Source: Chloroflexota bacterium (GTDB taxonomy: Bacteria > Chloroflexota > Dehalococcoidia > DSTF01 > JACRBR01). From it: a stretch of 19,769 nucleotides of DNA. Made by a program: the position numbers and the translations under genes. The stretch covers positions 1 through 19,769 of the forward strand of contig JACRBR010000228.1 in the NCBI GenBank assembly GCA_016213125.1. The letters run 5' to 3'. The notes below the pieces were generated by a model. That model did no database searches. It was not told the DNA's origin and saw nothing but the letters and a program-made list of their open reading frames with translations. Of this stretch, positions 1-5,577 are shown piece by piece. Within the stretch, counting starts at the first letter, position 1. Each line of letters opens with the position of its first letter.

Positions 1-110
1 ATGGTGCTGAAGAAGCCCCACCTTCCTCGCAGCGCGGGCGTTCAGCCCGCGCGATCAGGTCCGCGATGAGCAGCGCCCCTCTAGCGGGTTGATAGGGGGC
101 GGGAGCCGCA
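1..110. repeat. Hairpin-bearing repeat, copy 1 (cut by window start)
   Basis: The first ~110 nt recur, with a few substitutions, starting at position 148. The shared sequence includes ATGGTGCTGA at the left, a GC-rich hairpin in the middle and CTCTAGCGGGTTG towards the right. The hairpin (32-52) has an 8 bp perfect stem, GCGCGGGC (32-39) pairing with GCCCGCGC (45-52), and a GTTCA loop. The true left border may lie outside the window. No reading frame is convincingly coding. Confidence 0.75.
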
Positions 111-147
111 ACGTCGTCTCCGTCCACGGGCCGCCCAGGCAGCTGGC

Positions 148-258
148 ATGGTGCTGAGGAAGCCCCACCATCCTCGCAGCGCGGGCTTTCAGCCCGCGCG
201 ATCAGGTCCGCGATGAGCAGCGCACCTCTAGCGGGTTGGATAGTGGTGGAGGAGCCGT
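148..258. repeat. Hairpin-bearing repeat, copy 2
   Basis: This is the second copy of the repeat that opens the window, offset by 147 nt. Its hairpin (179-199) keeps the same 8 bp stem but has loop TTTCA in place of GTTCA. The copy ends about 35 nt before the DinB gene start, so it may lie in that gene's promoter or leader region. Similarity fades near the GGAGCCG motif. The copies are spaced, not strictly adjacent: ~37 nt of unrelated sequence (111-147) separates them. Confidence 0.75.
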
Positions 259-293
259 AGCGTGATCACCAGCGCACAGCGAGGAGCCGCACC

Positions 294-728
294 ATGGCCG
301 CCGAGCACGTCAACGATGTCGTGAGGGCAATCGACCGCGAGCGCGCACGCCTCCGCCGCCTGCTGCGTTCGCAGACCAGCACGGCGCTCGCGAAGCGGCC
401 ACCCTCCGGAGAGTGGTCGATCATCGAAAACGTGCGGCACCTGCTGTTCGCCGAACAGCTGCACCTCGGCCGCTTCCTTCACGGCGGCTTCGTGTGGAGC
501 CCGCTGGGTCTGACAAACAGGACCGGCCGGGCATACGTGAACGTCGGTGCCAGGCCGACGAATAACGTCGACAGGGTCTTCGAGGCCTGGGACGACGTGC
601 ACAGGTCCGTCCGCAAGGCCGTCCGGTCAGCCGATGACGATGTCCAGGCGGCGCTCGAAGGCAACCTGCGCCATCTCACCTTCCACATTAGAACGATCGA
701 GAACCTGTTGCCCGCTAGGAACGCCTGA
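294..728 (+). CDS. DinB-family (DinB_2-like) protein
   Basis: The 144-residue protein has the size and motif layout of DinB/YfiT-like four-helix-bundle proteins, putative metal-dependent enzymes often of unknown substrate, some acting as thiol (mycothiol or bacillithiol) transferases. The motif GEWSIIENVRHLLFAE (about residues 39-54) carries the first expected metal ligand, His49. The C-terminal RHLTFHIRTIE carries His127 and His131 with the usual four-residue spacing. The ATG at 294 is preceded by GAGGAG at 281-286, a good ribosome binding site. The cytoplasmic product cannot be assigned a reaction. It stands alone between the opening repeats and the acyl-CoA dehydrogenase. A second DinB-fold gene, not closely similar, lies at 4834-5367. 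Confidence 0.85.
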   Translation: MAAEHVNDVVRAIDRERARLRRLLRSQTSTALAKRPPSGEWSIIENVRHLLFAEQLHLGRFLHGGFVWSPLGLTNRTGRAYVNVGARPTNNVDRVFEAWDDVHRSVRKAVRSADDDVQAALEGNLRHLTFHIRTIENLLPARNA

Positions 729-763
729 CCGCCCGCCGCGAGGTGGTGCGGTACGAGCGCAAG

Positions 764-784
764 TCCAACATCCAACTTCCAACA
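764..784. repeat. Heptanucleotide repeat (TCCAACA type, 3 units)
   Basis: Three consecutive 7-mers, TCCAACA, TCCAACT and TCCAACA, lie 35 nt after the stop codon of the DinB gene. The period and C/T-rich character match the CTCCATC arrays at 11305, 12001 and 17971, although the unit differs, so membership in the same family is an inference. Nothing else is visible in the 729-861 gap apart from a weak GAGG (851-854) before the next ATG. Confidence 0.5.
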
Positions 785-861
785 TCGGCGCCATCTCGCG
801 CCTCCACCCCGGCCCAAGTACCCTGCCCCATACCGAACACGACCCACCAAGAGGCACACCC

Positions 862-2028
862 ATGGACTTCCAGCTCTCCGAAGAACATCGCCTGATCCAG
901 CAGACCGCCCGCCGCGTCGCCAAAGAGGTGATCGCTCCCCGCGCCGCCGAGATGGATATCACCGGCGAGTACCCCCACGACATCTTCAAGGCCTTCAAGG
1001 ACACCGGCCTCACCGGCCTCACCATCCCGGCCCAGTACGGCGGCTCCGGCGCCGGCATGCTCGCCCTCGCCCTCGCGGTCGAGGAGGCGGCCAAGTACTG
1101 CTGCGCCTCCGGCCTCATGCTGCTCCTGTCGGCCCTCCCCTCGCAGCCGGTGATGATCGGCGGCGACGAGCGCCAGAAGCAGTGGATCGGCAACGGCATC
1201 GCCTCGGGCGAGATCAAGGGCGCCTTCTGCCTCACCGAGCCCAATCACGGCTCCGATGCCGGCAGTCTCGAGACCAGCGCGAAGAAGGACGGCGACGACT
1301 ACATCATCAACGGCGAGAAGATGTACATCTCCGGCGGCACCGTCGCCGACTACATCGTCTGCTTCGCCCGCACCAACGGCACCCCCGGCCCCAGGGGCAT
1401 CGGCGCCTTCATCGTCGAGACGAAGTCGCCCGGCTTCAACGTCGCCGGGCAGGACCGCAAGATGGGCGTCCGCGGCGTCCCCACCGCCGATATCGTCCTC
1501 GAGGACGTCCGCGTCCCGCGCGAGAACCTCGTCGGCGGCGCCGAGAACCAGGGCTTCAACCACGCCATGCTTACGCTGAACTCCTGCCGCCCCGTCGTCG
1601 GCGCGCGCGGCGTCGGCCTCGCTGAGGGCGCGATGACCTACGCGCTCGAGTTCGCCCGCCAGCGCGAGGCCTTCGGCAAGCCCATCGCGGACCTGCAGGC
1701 CATCCAGTTCATGTTCGCCGAGATGGCGATCGCCATCGAGGCCGCGCGGCTGCTCGTGTACCAGGGCGCCTGGCGCGTCGACCAGGGCCTCTACTCCCGC
1801 GAGCACGCCGCCTACCTCAGCATCGCGAAAGCCTTCGCCACCGAAACGGCCGTCAAAGTGTCATCCGACGCACTCCAGGTGCTGGGCGCGCAGGGCTACA
1901 TGATGGACCACCCCCTGGAGCGCCACTACCGCGACGCCCGCCAGCTCATGATCGTCGAAGGCACCTCCCAGGTGCAGCGCGTAGTAATCGCCCGCGCCCT
2001 CCTAGAACGCGAGCTCGTCTACCCGTGA
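862..2028 (+). CDS. Acyl-CoA dehydrogenase
   Basis: This is a complete 388-residue FAD-dependent acyl-CoA dehydrogenase, the usual length for the short/medium-chain type. The family oxidises acyl-CoA to trans-2-enoyl-CoA and passes electrons to ETF, in fatty acid or branched-chain amino acid breakdown. Family signatures are seen in order: an N-terminal helical domain beginning MDFQLSEEHRLIQQTAR, the FAD-binding stretch FCLTEPNHGSDAGS, the RQREAFGKPI motif, and the C-terminal VEGTSQVQR motif with the predicted catalytic base Glu366. I chose ATG 862 because it matches the normal family N terminus and has GAGG upstream at 851-854. The frame stays open further upstream but overlaps the DinB gene. 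The substrate cannot be told. The TGA stop lies inside the first nucleotides of the direct repeat that starts at 2023, so the present C terminus (ERELVYP) may have been shaped by that element. Confidence 0.95.
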   Translation: MDFQLSEEHRLIQQTARRVAKEVIAPRAAEMDITGEYPHDIFKAFKDTGLTGLTIPAQYGGSGAGMLALALAVEEAAKYCCASGLMLLLSALPSQPVMIGGDERQKQWIGNGIASGEIKGAFCLTEPNHGSDAGSLETSAKKDGDDYIINGEKMYISGGTVADYIVCFARTNGTPGPRGIGAFIVETKSPGFNVAGQDRKMGVRGVPTADIVLEDVRVPRENLVGGAENQGFNHAMLTLNSCRPVVGARGVGLAEGAMTYALEFARQREAFGKPIADLQAIQFMFAEMAIAIEAARLLVYQGAWRVDQGLYSREHAAYLSIAKAFATETAVKVSSDALQVLGAQGYMMDHPLERHYRDARQLMIVEGTSQVQRVVIARALLERELVYP

Positions 2029-2198
2029 GAATCCGCGCCCGGCGGGAGGTAAGTGCCGGACTGTACGGACAGGTCTTTAGACCTGTCCTCCTGCCGAAAA
2101 CGACAGCGATGCCACAGTACGAAGACCTCCCCGCAGACCCCTGGCCCCCGTTCAGCAACCTCGCCGAACGAAGCACGACGTTTCAGGTAGAGCTTCAG
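2023..2198. repeat. Island direct repeat, copy A
   Basis: This 176 nt segment recurs at 2837-3010. The first 68 nt (2023-2090) are identical to 2837-2904. They contain GGCGGGAGG and a perfect hairpin, GGACAGGTC (2067-2075), loop TTTA, GACCTGTCC (2080-2088). A divergent spacer follows (18 nt here, 16 nt in copy B), then a small ORF. Homology with copy B ends exactly at 2198, where TAG and a new hairpin begin. The left edge falls within the last codons of the acyl-CoA dehydrogenase, whose TGA (2026-2028) is part of the repeat. Confidence 0.85.
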
Positions 2199-2201
2199 TA
2201 G
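2109..2201 (+). CDS. Small ORF A (MPQYEDLPADPW family)
   Basis: This 30-codon ORF starts MPQYEDLPADPW and ends TFQVELQ followed by TAG. Its paralogue at 2921 differs in 10 of the 30 codons. Eight changes are synonymous, the other two are conservative (Pro to Ser, Thr to Ser), and 9 of the 11 nucleotide differences are at third positions. That pattern indicates past selection on this reading frame. No good ribosome binding site precedes the ATG; the nearest is GGGAGG about 60 nt upstream, before the hairpin. The ORF stops exactly where homology to copy B ends, so it may be the truncated 5' end of a longer gene. I do not recognise the family and assign no function. Confidence 0.45.
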   Translation: MPQYEDLPADPWPPFSNLAERSTTFQVELQ

Positions 2202-2203
2202 CC

Positions 2204-2221
2204 GCGGAGCTTCAGCTCCGC
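2204..2221. repeat. Palindromic hairpin abutting the stop codon of small ORF A
   Basis: GCGGAGC (2204-2210), loop TTCA, GCTCCGC (2215-2221) form a perfect 7 bp stem. The TAG of small ORF A (2199-2201) lies directly in front. The arrangement matches the TAG plus hairpin after small ORF B (3068-3091), although the stem sequence is different. It could act as a transcription terminator, though no T-tract follows. I treat it as a member of a palindromic repeat family. Confidence 0.65.
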
Positions 2222-2253
2222 CAGACTGCACCGTGCTAAACACCGAACGGGGC

Positions 2254-2802
2254 ATGGCTATCGATGAAGTCCTCGGCAGCCTCGCGGAGACAATCGCCTG
2301 GTGCACGCAGCACGCCGATCTTGCGGACCCTGAGCAGTCACTGAGAAGTAAGGAACTCAGCCCGTATCCCGTGGATGACAAACGTGTCTTCAACTATGCC
2401 AACGATGATTTGTGCAATCGGCCCAAGGAGACGGTCTTAATCACGGTGACGGCCCGCTCCCTCATCGTCGGCCATGAGGAGTTGCGTAGTCTCGCAGGAG
2501 GCCGCTTGGCGGGCTATCAACCAACGGAAACGCTTTGGAGCGGTGCAGCCAAGATCAACTCAAACGGCTTCCTCGACGAATTCGATGCTCCCCCGTGGGA
2601 TACGTGGGTCGCTTCTGTCGTTGAAACCCGTCGCGGCGATCCACGCCTCATCCGGTCGGAATATGTACTGGCCTGGATACCGCCCGAATTCCTGGAGCTT
2701 GTTGCCAAGGGGATGTTCGCGAACGACAGCGACTGTACTTGGTGGCTCGATGAACATGACACCACCCTCGGTCGCCTGCTTGCTGAGCGTGGCGTCATGT
2801 AG
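2254..2802 (+). CDS. Hypothetical protein of the 2.0-3.1 kb island
   Basis: This protein of 182 residues from ATG 2254 could also start at GTG 2233, giving 189. I prefer the ATG because the resulting N terminus, MAIDEVLGSLAETIAWC, begins a plausible helix; neither start has a strong ribosome binding site. I do not recognise a named domain. The product looks soluble, with no signal peptide or membrane segment, mixed alpha/beta, and several Trp/Pro-rich stretches (PPWDTWVAS, VLAWIPPEFLELV, CTWWLDEHD). Base composition is unlike the neighbours: 2341-2460 is 53% GC, against 78% at 1021-1080. The gene sits between two long direct repeats (2023-2198 and 2837-3010), which together with composition suggests acquisition by transfer. 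Coding status is well supported by the long clean frame and its protein-like composition. Confidence 0.7.
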   Translation: MAIDEVLGSLAETIAWCTQHADLADPEQSLRSKELSPYPVDDKRVFNYANDDLCNRPKETVLITVTARSLIVGHEELRSLAGGRLAGYQPTETLWSGAAKINSNGFLDEFDAPPWDTWVASVVETRRGDPRLIRSEYVLAWIPPEFLELVAKGMFANDSDCTWWLDEHDTTLGRLLAERGVM

Positions 2803-2836
2803 CCTGTTCGCGAGTCCGAAGGTGGTGGAACACCTT

Positions 2837-3010
2837 CCGTGAGAATCCGCGCCCGGCGGGAGGTAAGTGCCGGACTGTACGGACAGGTCTTTAGACCTGT
2901 CCTCTCTCCGGGATGATCAGATGCCTCAGTACGAAGATCTCCCCGCAGACCCCTGGTCTCCGTTCAGCAACCTTGCCGAACGCAGCTCGACCTTTCAGGT
3001 GGAACTCCAG
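2837..3010. repeat. Island direct repeat, copy B
   Basis: This is the second copy of the repeat at 2023-2198. It opens with the identical 68 nt block (2837-2904), including the hairpin GGACAGGTC (2881-2889), loop TTTA, GACCTGTCC (2894-2902). A 16 nt spacer and a small ORF follow. The two copies flank the 2254-2802 gene in the same orientation, an arrangement that would allow loss of the intervening gene by homologous recombination. Confidence 0.85.
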
Positions 3011-3070
3011 GGCGTGAAGCGCGACACGCTGCCCGTTCTCGCCCACGGGCGGTGGTCACTCAGACCGTAG
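2921..3070 (+). CDS. Small ORF B (MPQYEDLPADPW family)
   Basis: This 49-residue ORF has 30 N-terminal codons paralogous to small ORF A (2109-2201), with changes concentrated at third positions. It then continues for 19 more codons (beginning GVKRDTLPVLAHG) to TAG. A GTG at 2867 in the same frame, shortly after GGGAGG, would give a 67-residue product. That extension is not in frame in copy A, so ATG 2921 is the conserved start. It could be the remnant of a longer protein that lost its 3' part by frameshift or by insertion of the hairpin that follows the stop. Function is unknown. Confidence 0.45.
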   Translation: MPQYEDLPADPWSPFSNLAERSSTFQVELQGVKRDTLPVLAHGRWSLRP

Positions 3071-3091
3071 CGCGGGCTTTTCAGCCCGCGC
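3070..3091. repeat. Palindromic hairpin abutting the stop codon of small ORF B
   Basis: GCGCGGGC (3070-3077), loop TTTTCA, GCCCGCGC (3084-3091) form an 8 bp perfect stem. It has the same stem as the two hairpins at 32-52 and 179-199. Its first base is the last base of the TAG that ends small ORF B. The rest of the gap to the next gene (3092-3195) shows no clear promoter or repeat. Confidence 0.7.
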
Positions 3092-3195
3092 GCACGATGA
3101 CAAAGTCAATGCACTCTCGATCCCGTGGCCCCTGGCAACCTGAGGCCGAACGGCACTAGGAACCATGTGACACTTCGCCGGAGCATACTGGTGCC

Positions 3196-4386
3196 ATGCA
3201 TCGCTCCCGCCGCGTGCTCCTCACAACGTTCGTGGCCGTGGCCGTTTGGTCCGGGTTCATATGCGGCGACAGCACAGACAAGAATCCCGGCGACGGCGCG
3301 CCGGATCCCACCATCAGCGCGACTGCCACGGACGAACACAGCGCTCCGCATATCGACCTTCCCGCGGGCGTGCTCGTCTTCACGGATTGGGCGGGGACCG
3401 TCTATACCGTTCGCCCTGACGGGACCGGCCTGTCGCAGGTAGGCAGGGCACCGAAATACACTGTGCCGGTGCTTGCTTACGGCGGGTCGCGTGTGAATTT
3501 CGCACCCGGGTTTCCATCTCCCTTCGTCGCGGTAGCGAGACTGTCGCCGGACGGGCAAAGACTCGCAACGTTGGATCAGACCGGTCTGTACATCGCGAAC
3601 GCCGACGGCTCCGCGTCACGTTTTGTCTCCTCCGCATTCACGCAGTCGCCTCCTACGAGCATCCTCAGGTGGGCGCCTGACAACCGCCACCTCTACCTAT
3701 CGGGGGCCCAGGGACCGGAACCTGACGGATTCGAGAGTGCAGCGTTGTTCGATCTCGAAACCGGTACCTACCAACGTCTTCCAAAGCAAACCCGGTTGCC
3801 GTTCGCCATCTCGCCCGCTGGTGACCGCATTGCGTATGCAGGACGCCCCGGAGGACTCACCGTCGCCGACCCGGACGGCTCGAACGCCGTAGATGTGAGC
3901 GCCGGAATCGAACTGACTCTCAACGACCTGTGGAGCATCGCCTGGTCCCCCGACGGTGCTCGGCTCGCTTTTACTGCGGGAGGTATTGGCAAGGGCTATG
4001 CGATCGCTGCCGCAGATGGGTCCACTGTCCACATTCCCGCGGATCCGGCTATCCCTAACGAGCTGCTTGCCAGGTTTGAGTGGTCGCCGGACGGTCGTTA
4101 CCTTGCGGTGTCGGACGGTCACGAGACAGTCGACGCTTTTATCCTCGTGTACGACACGAGCAACTCGAGCGCACCGCCCATCTCGTTTAACGCCGGGCTT
4201 ACCGGAAGTGGCGGCGTGCAGGTCGTATGGTGGGACAACGCACTTGGCTTCTACTTCCTCGGGCGAGGCGAAGTTGTCGACGAGGGGGTTTCTGGCGAGG
4301 CCGTCTACTCCGTTTCTCTAGACGGAAAGACGGATATCAGGCTTAGCGATGGTGGCGTTGCGCGAATTGTTGGCATGACGCACTAG
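3196..4386 (+). CDS. Exported TolB/WD40-like beta-propeller protein
   Basis: This is a 396-residue protein. The N terminus is a basic start (MHRSRR) and a hydrophobic stretch ending near SGFICGD, which reads as a signal peptide. The Cys might be a lipoprotein anchor, but the preceding residues are a poor lipobox. The body has at least five PD40/TolB-like blades marked by LSPDGQRLA, WAPDNRHLY, ISPAGDRIA, WSPDGARLA and WSPDGRYLA, spread over roughly residues 110-310. These folds usually serve as protein- or ligand-binding scaffolds outside the cytoplasm; no catalytic residues are evident. GGAG at about 3180 is rather far (12 nt) from ATG 3196, so the start is likely but not certain. Composition is moderate (63% GC at 3901-3960), between the island and the backbone. 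It is monocistronic and convergent with the TfoX/DinB pair. Confidence 0.8.
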   Translation: MHRSRRVLLTTFVAVAVWSGFICGDSTDKNPGDGAPDPTISATATDEHSAPHIDLPAGVLVFTDWAGTVYTVRPDGTGLSQVGRAPKYTVPVLAYGGSRVNFAPGFPSPFVAVARLSPDGQRLATLDQTGLYIANADGSASRFVSSAFTQSPPTSILRWAPDNRHLYLSGAQGPEPDGFESAALFDLETGTYQRLPKQTRLPFAISPAGDRIAYAGRPGGLTVADPDGSNAVDVSAGIELTLNDLWSIAWSPDGARLAFTAGGIGKGYAIAAADGSTVHIPADPAIPNELLARFEWSPDGRYLAVSDGHETVDAFILVYDTSNSSAPPISFNAGLTGSGGVQVVWWDNALGFYFLGRGEVVDEGVSGEAVYSVSLDGKTDIRLSDGGVARIVGMTH

Positions 4387-4452
4387 AAGTCGTCTCCGTA
4401 CACCTTGCCCTCGAGTAGTCTCGGTCGCGAGAGGCTATCCGGCATGAACGGC

Positions 4453-4476
4453 TGACGCACTGACGCACTGACGCAC
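4453..4476. repeat. Octamer tandem repeat TGACGCAC x3
   Basis: Three exact copies of TGACGCAC lie in the convergent gap, directly adjoining the stop codon of the minus-strand TfoX-like gene (stop at 4477-4479). A short hairpin (TCTCG, loop GTCG, CGAGA, 4419-4432) lies 20 nt away and might contribute to termination, but it is weak. The same octamer occurs once at 6817-6824, again at the convergent ends of two genes. Confidence 0.8.
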
Positions 4477-4824
4477 TCACTTCCCCCGCCCCCGCCGCCC
4501 CGGCACCGCCGCGTCCGCCCCCGCGATCCCCATCTCCACCCACCGCCGCAGCGCAGGCCCGCGCGATACACCCGCCGGCGATACGTACACCATGCCCGTC
4601 ATCGCCCGCCCCGTGAAGTCCATCGGACGCGCGTGCGCCTTCTTCAGCGCCGCGTCGTGCTGCGCCGCCCCAGCTCGCACCACCAGCTCGTCCTGCAACA
4701 CCCCCACGCACATCTTCCCGTCCAGCAGAAACGCCAGCCCGCCGAACATCTTCCGCTCGCTGATCCCCGGGCGGTCCGACAGCACTGCCCTCACCCGTTC
4801 CGCCAGCCGCTCGTCGTACGCCAT
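4477..4824 (-). CDS. TfoX N-terminal domain protein
   Basis: The 115-residue protein belongs to the TfoX/Sxy N-terminal-domain family. Diagnostic segments are MAYDERLAERVR at the start, KMFGGLAFLLDGKM (residues 25-38) and HARPMDFTGR (64-73). In gamma-proteobacteria TfoX controls competence, but the many small stand-alone homologues in other phyla have no settled role and should not be called competence regulators. The C terminus is Arg/Gly-rich (PGRRGRGK). The gene starts 9 nt after the stop of the upstream DinB gene (4834-5367) on the same strand, so the two are probably co-transcribed. Pairs of small DinB and TfoX-like genes suggest only a general housekeeping or stress context. Confidence 0.9.
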   Translation of the reverse strand: MAYDERLAERVRAVLSDRPGISERKMFGGLAFLLDGKMCVGVLQDELVVRAGAAQHDAALKKAHARPMDFTGRAMTGMVYVSPAGVSRGPALRRWVEMGIAGADAAVPGRRGRGK

Positions 4825-4833
4825 CGACTCGTC

Positions 4834-5367
4834 CTATCGCGGGAACCCGCGCCCGCCGTGCGCGCCGTTCAGCGCGCAGATCTCGCCCCAGTGTGACAGC
4901 ACGTGCCCAAGCACGCCCGCGCCCAGCACCCAGCCCAGCGTCCGCTCCCCGAACCCGAACGGCGAGAGATCCACCGCCCGGTCCAGGTCGCCCGGCGTCA
5001 GCGATCCCACGAACGCGTCCGTCGCCTCCCCCACCGCCGCCGCGTACGACCGCAGCTCGCCGAGGTCCACCCGCACCCGCGCCGCCCAGTCGTGCCAGTC
5101 CCCGCCATCCGGCTGCCGCTCGGGCGGCCGCTCGCTCAGCCCGGTCCTCCCCGCCCACGACGTCGCGAACAGCGGCCCCTGCCCGCGGATCAATCCCTGC
5201 ACGAACCCGTCCTCGCCCGTCGCCAGGTGTGCGTACGTCGCCGCGATCGGATTCAGCACGCCCGGCATCGCCGCGTGCGCCCGCTTGTCGTCGATCTCCC
5301 CCATTGTCCCTTCCAGGAACCCCCGCGCCTGCCCCAGCTGCTCTCGCAGAAACTCGATCGTGTCCAT
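4834..5367 (-). CDS. DinB-family protein
   Basis: This 177-residue DinB/YfiT-like protein resembles a four-helix-bundle metal enzyme. Candidate metal ligands are His47 (in IAATYAHLATGED) and His155/His159 (in VLGHVLSHWGEI), the expected spacing. The conserved ending LNGAHGGRGFP is typical of a subgroup of these proteins. Members may transfer thiols or act as hydrolases; the reaction here is unknown. It is the first gene of the minus-strand pair with the TfoX-like gene. Translation initiation is expected to be strong because the start is preceded by a nearly complete anti-Shine-Dalgarno complement (see 5369-5379). Confidence 0.88.
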   Translation of the reverse strand: MDTIEFLREQLGQARGFLEGTMGEIDDKRAHAAMPGVLNPIAATYAHLATGEDGFVQGLIRGQGPLFATSWAGRTGLSERPPERQPDGGDWHDWAARVRVDLGELRSYAAAVGEATDAFVGSLTPGDLDRAVDLSPFGFGERTLGWVLGAGVLGHVLSHWGEICALNGAHGGRGFPR

Positions 5368-5368
5368 G

Positions 5369-5379
5369 TCACCTCCTTT
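5369..5379 (-). promoter_or_regulatory. Extended Shine-Dalgarno site of the DinB gene
   Basis: On the minus strand the sequence before ATG 5367 reads AAAGGAGGTGAC, one of the longest matches to the 16S rRNA 3' end in the window. It fixes the start of this gene and implies high translation. Confidence 0.7.
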
Positions 5380-5577
5380 GTCGTGACATCAACCTAAGGC
5401 CGGCCCCGGCCCCACCGAAAGAGATCCCGCCCACCTTCACGCCCACCTCTTGCCACCATATTGTCAGCAACCCCCGGGCCGAAGCGCTGACCCAGCCCGC
5501 AGGCTCCCAAGCCCCCCACCCGCTACCATGACCCCACAGGCCAGCGCCCCACTCCGGGCCCTCACAGGAGCAACATC

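Noticed and set aside
1..258. CRISPR repeat pair
   Set aside because: The units are ~110 nt long with only two copies and a ~37 nt separation; size and structure do not fit CRISPR repeats.
715..1806. Long minus-strand open frame opposite the acyl-CoA dehydrogenase
   Set aside because: It is antisense to a complete, motif-rich enzyme gene, has low-complexity Ala/Gly/Asp-rich composition and no ribosome binding site; long antisense frames are expected at this GC content.
2023..3010. Insertion sequence
   Set aside because: No transposase, no terminal inverted repeats and no recognisable target-site duplication are visible; only direct repeats and hairpins are seen.
2867..3070. Longer GTG-started version of small ORF B
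   Set aside because: The upstream extension is out of frame in copy A, so only the ATG-started part is conserved between the copies; kept as an alternative in the evidence.
4477..4824. Competence regulator (tfoX/sxy) assignment
   Set aside because: Only the N-terminal TfoX domain is present and no competence genes are nearby; a regulatory role in competence cannot be transferred.
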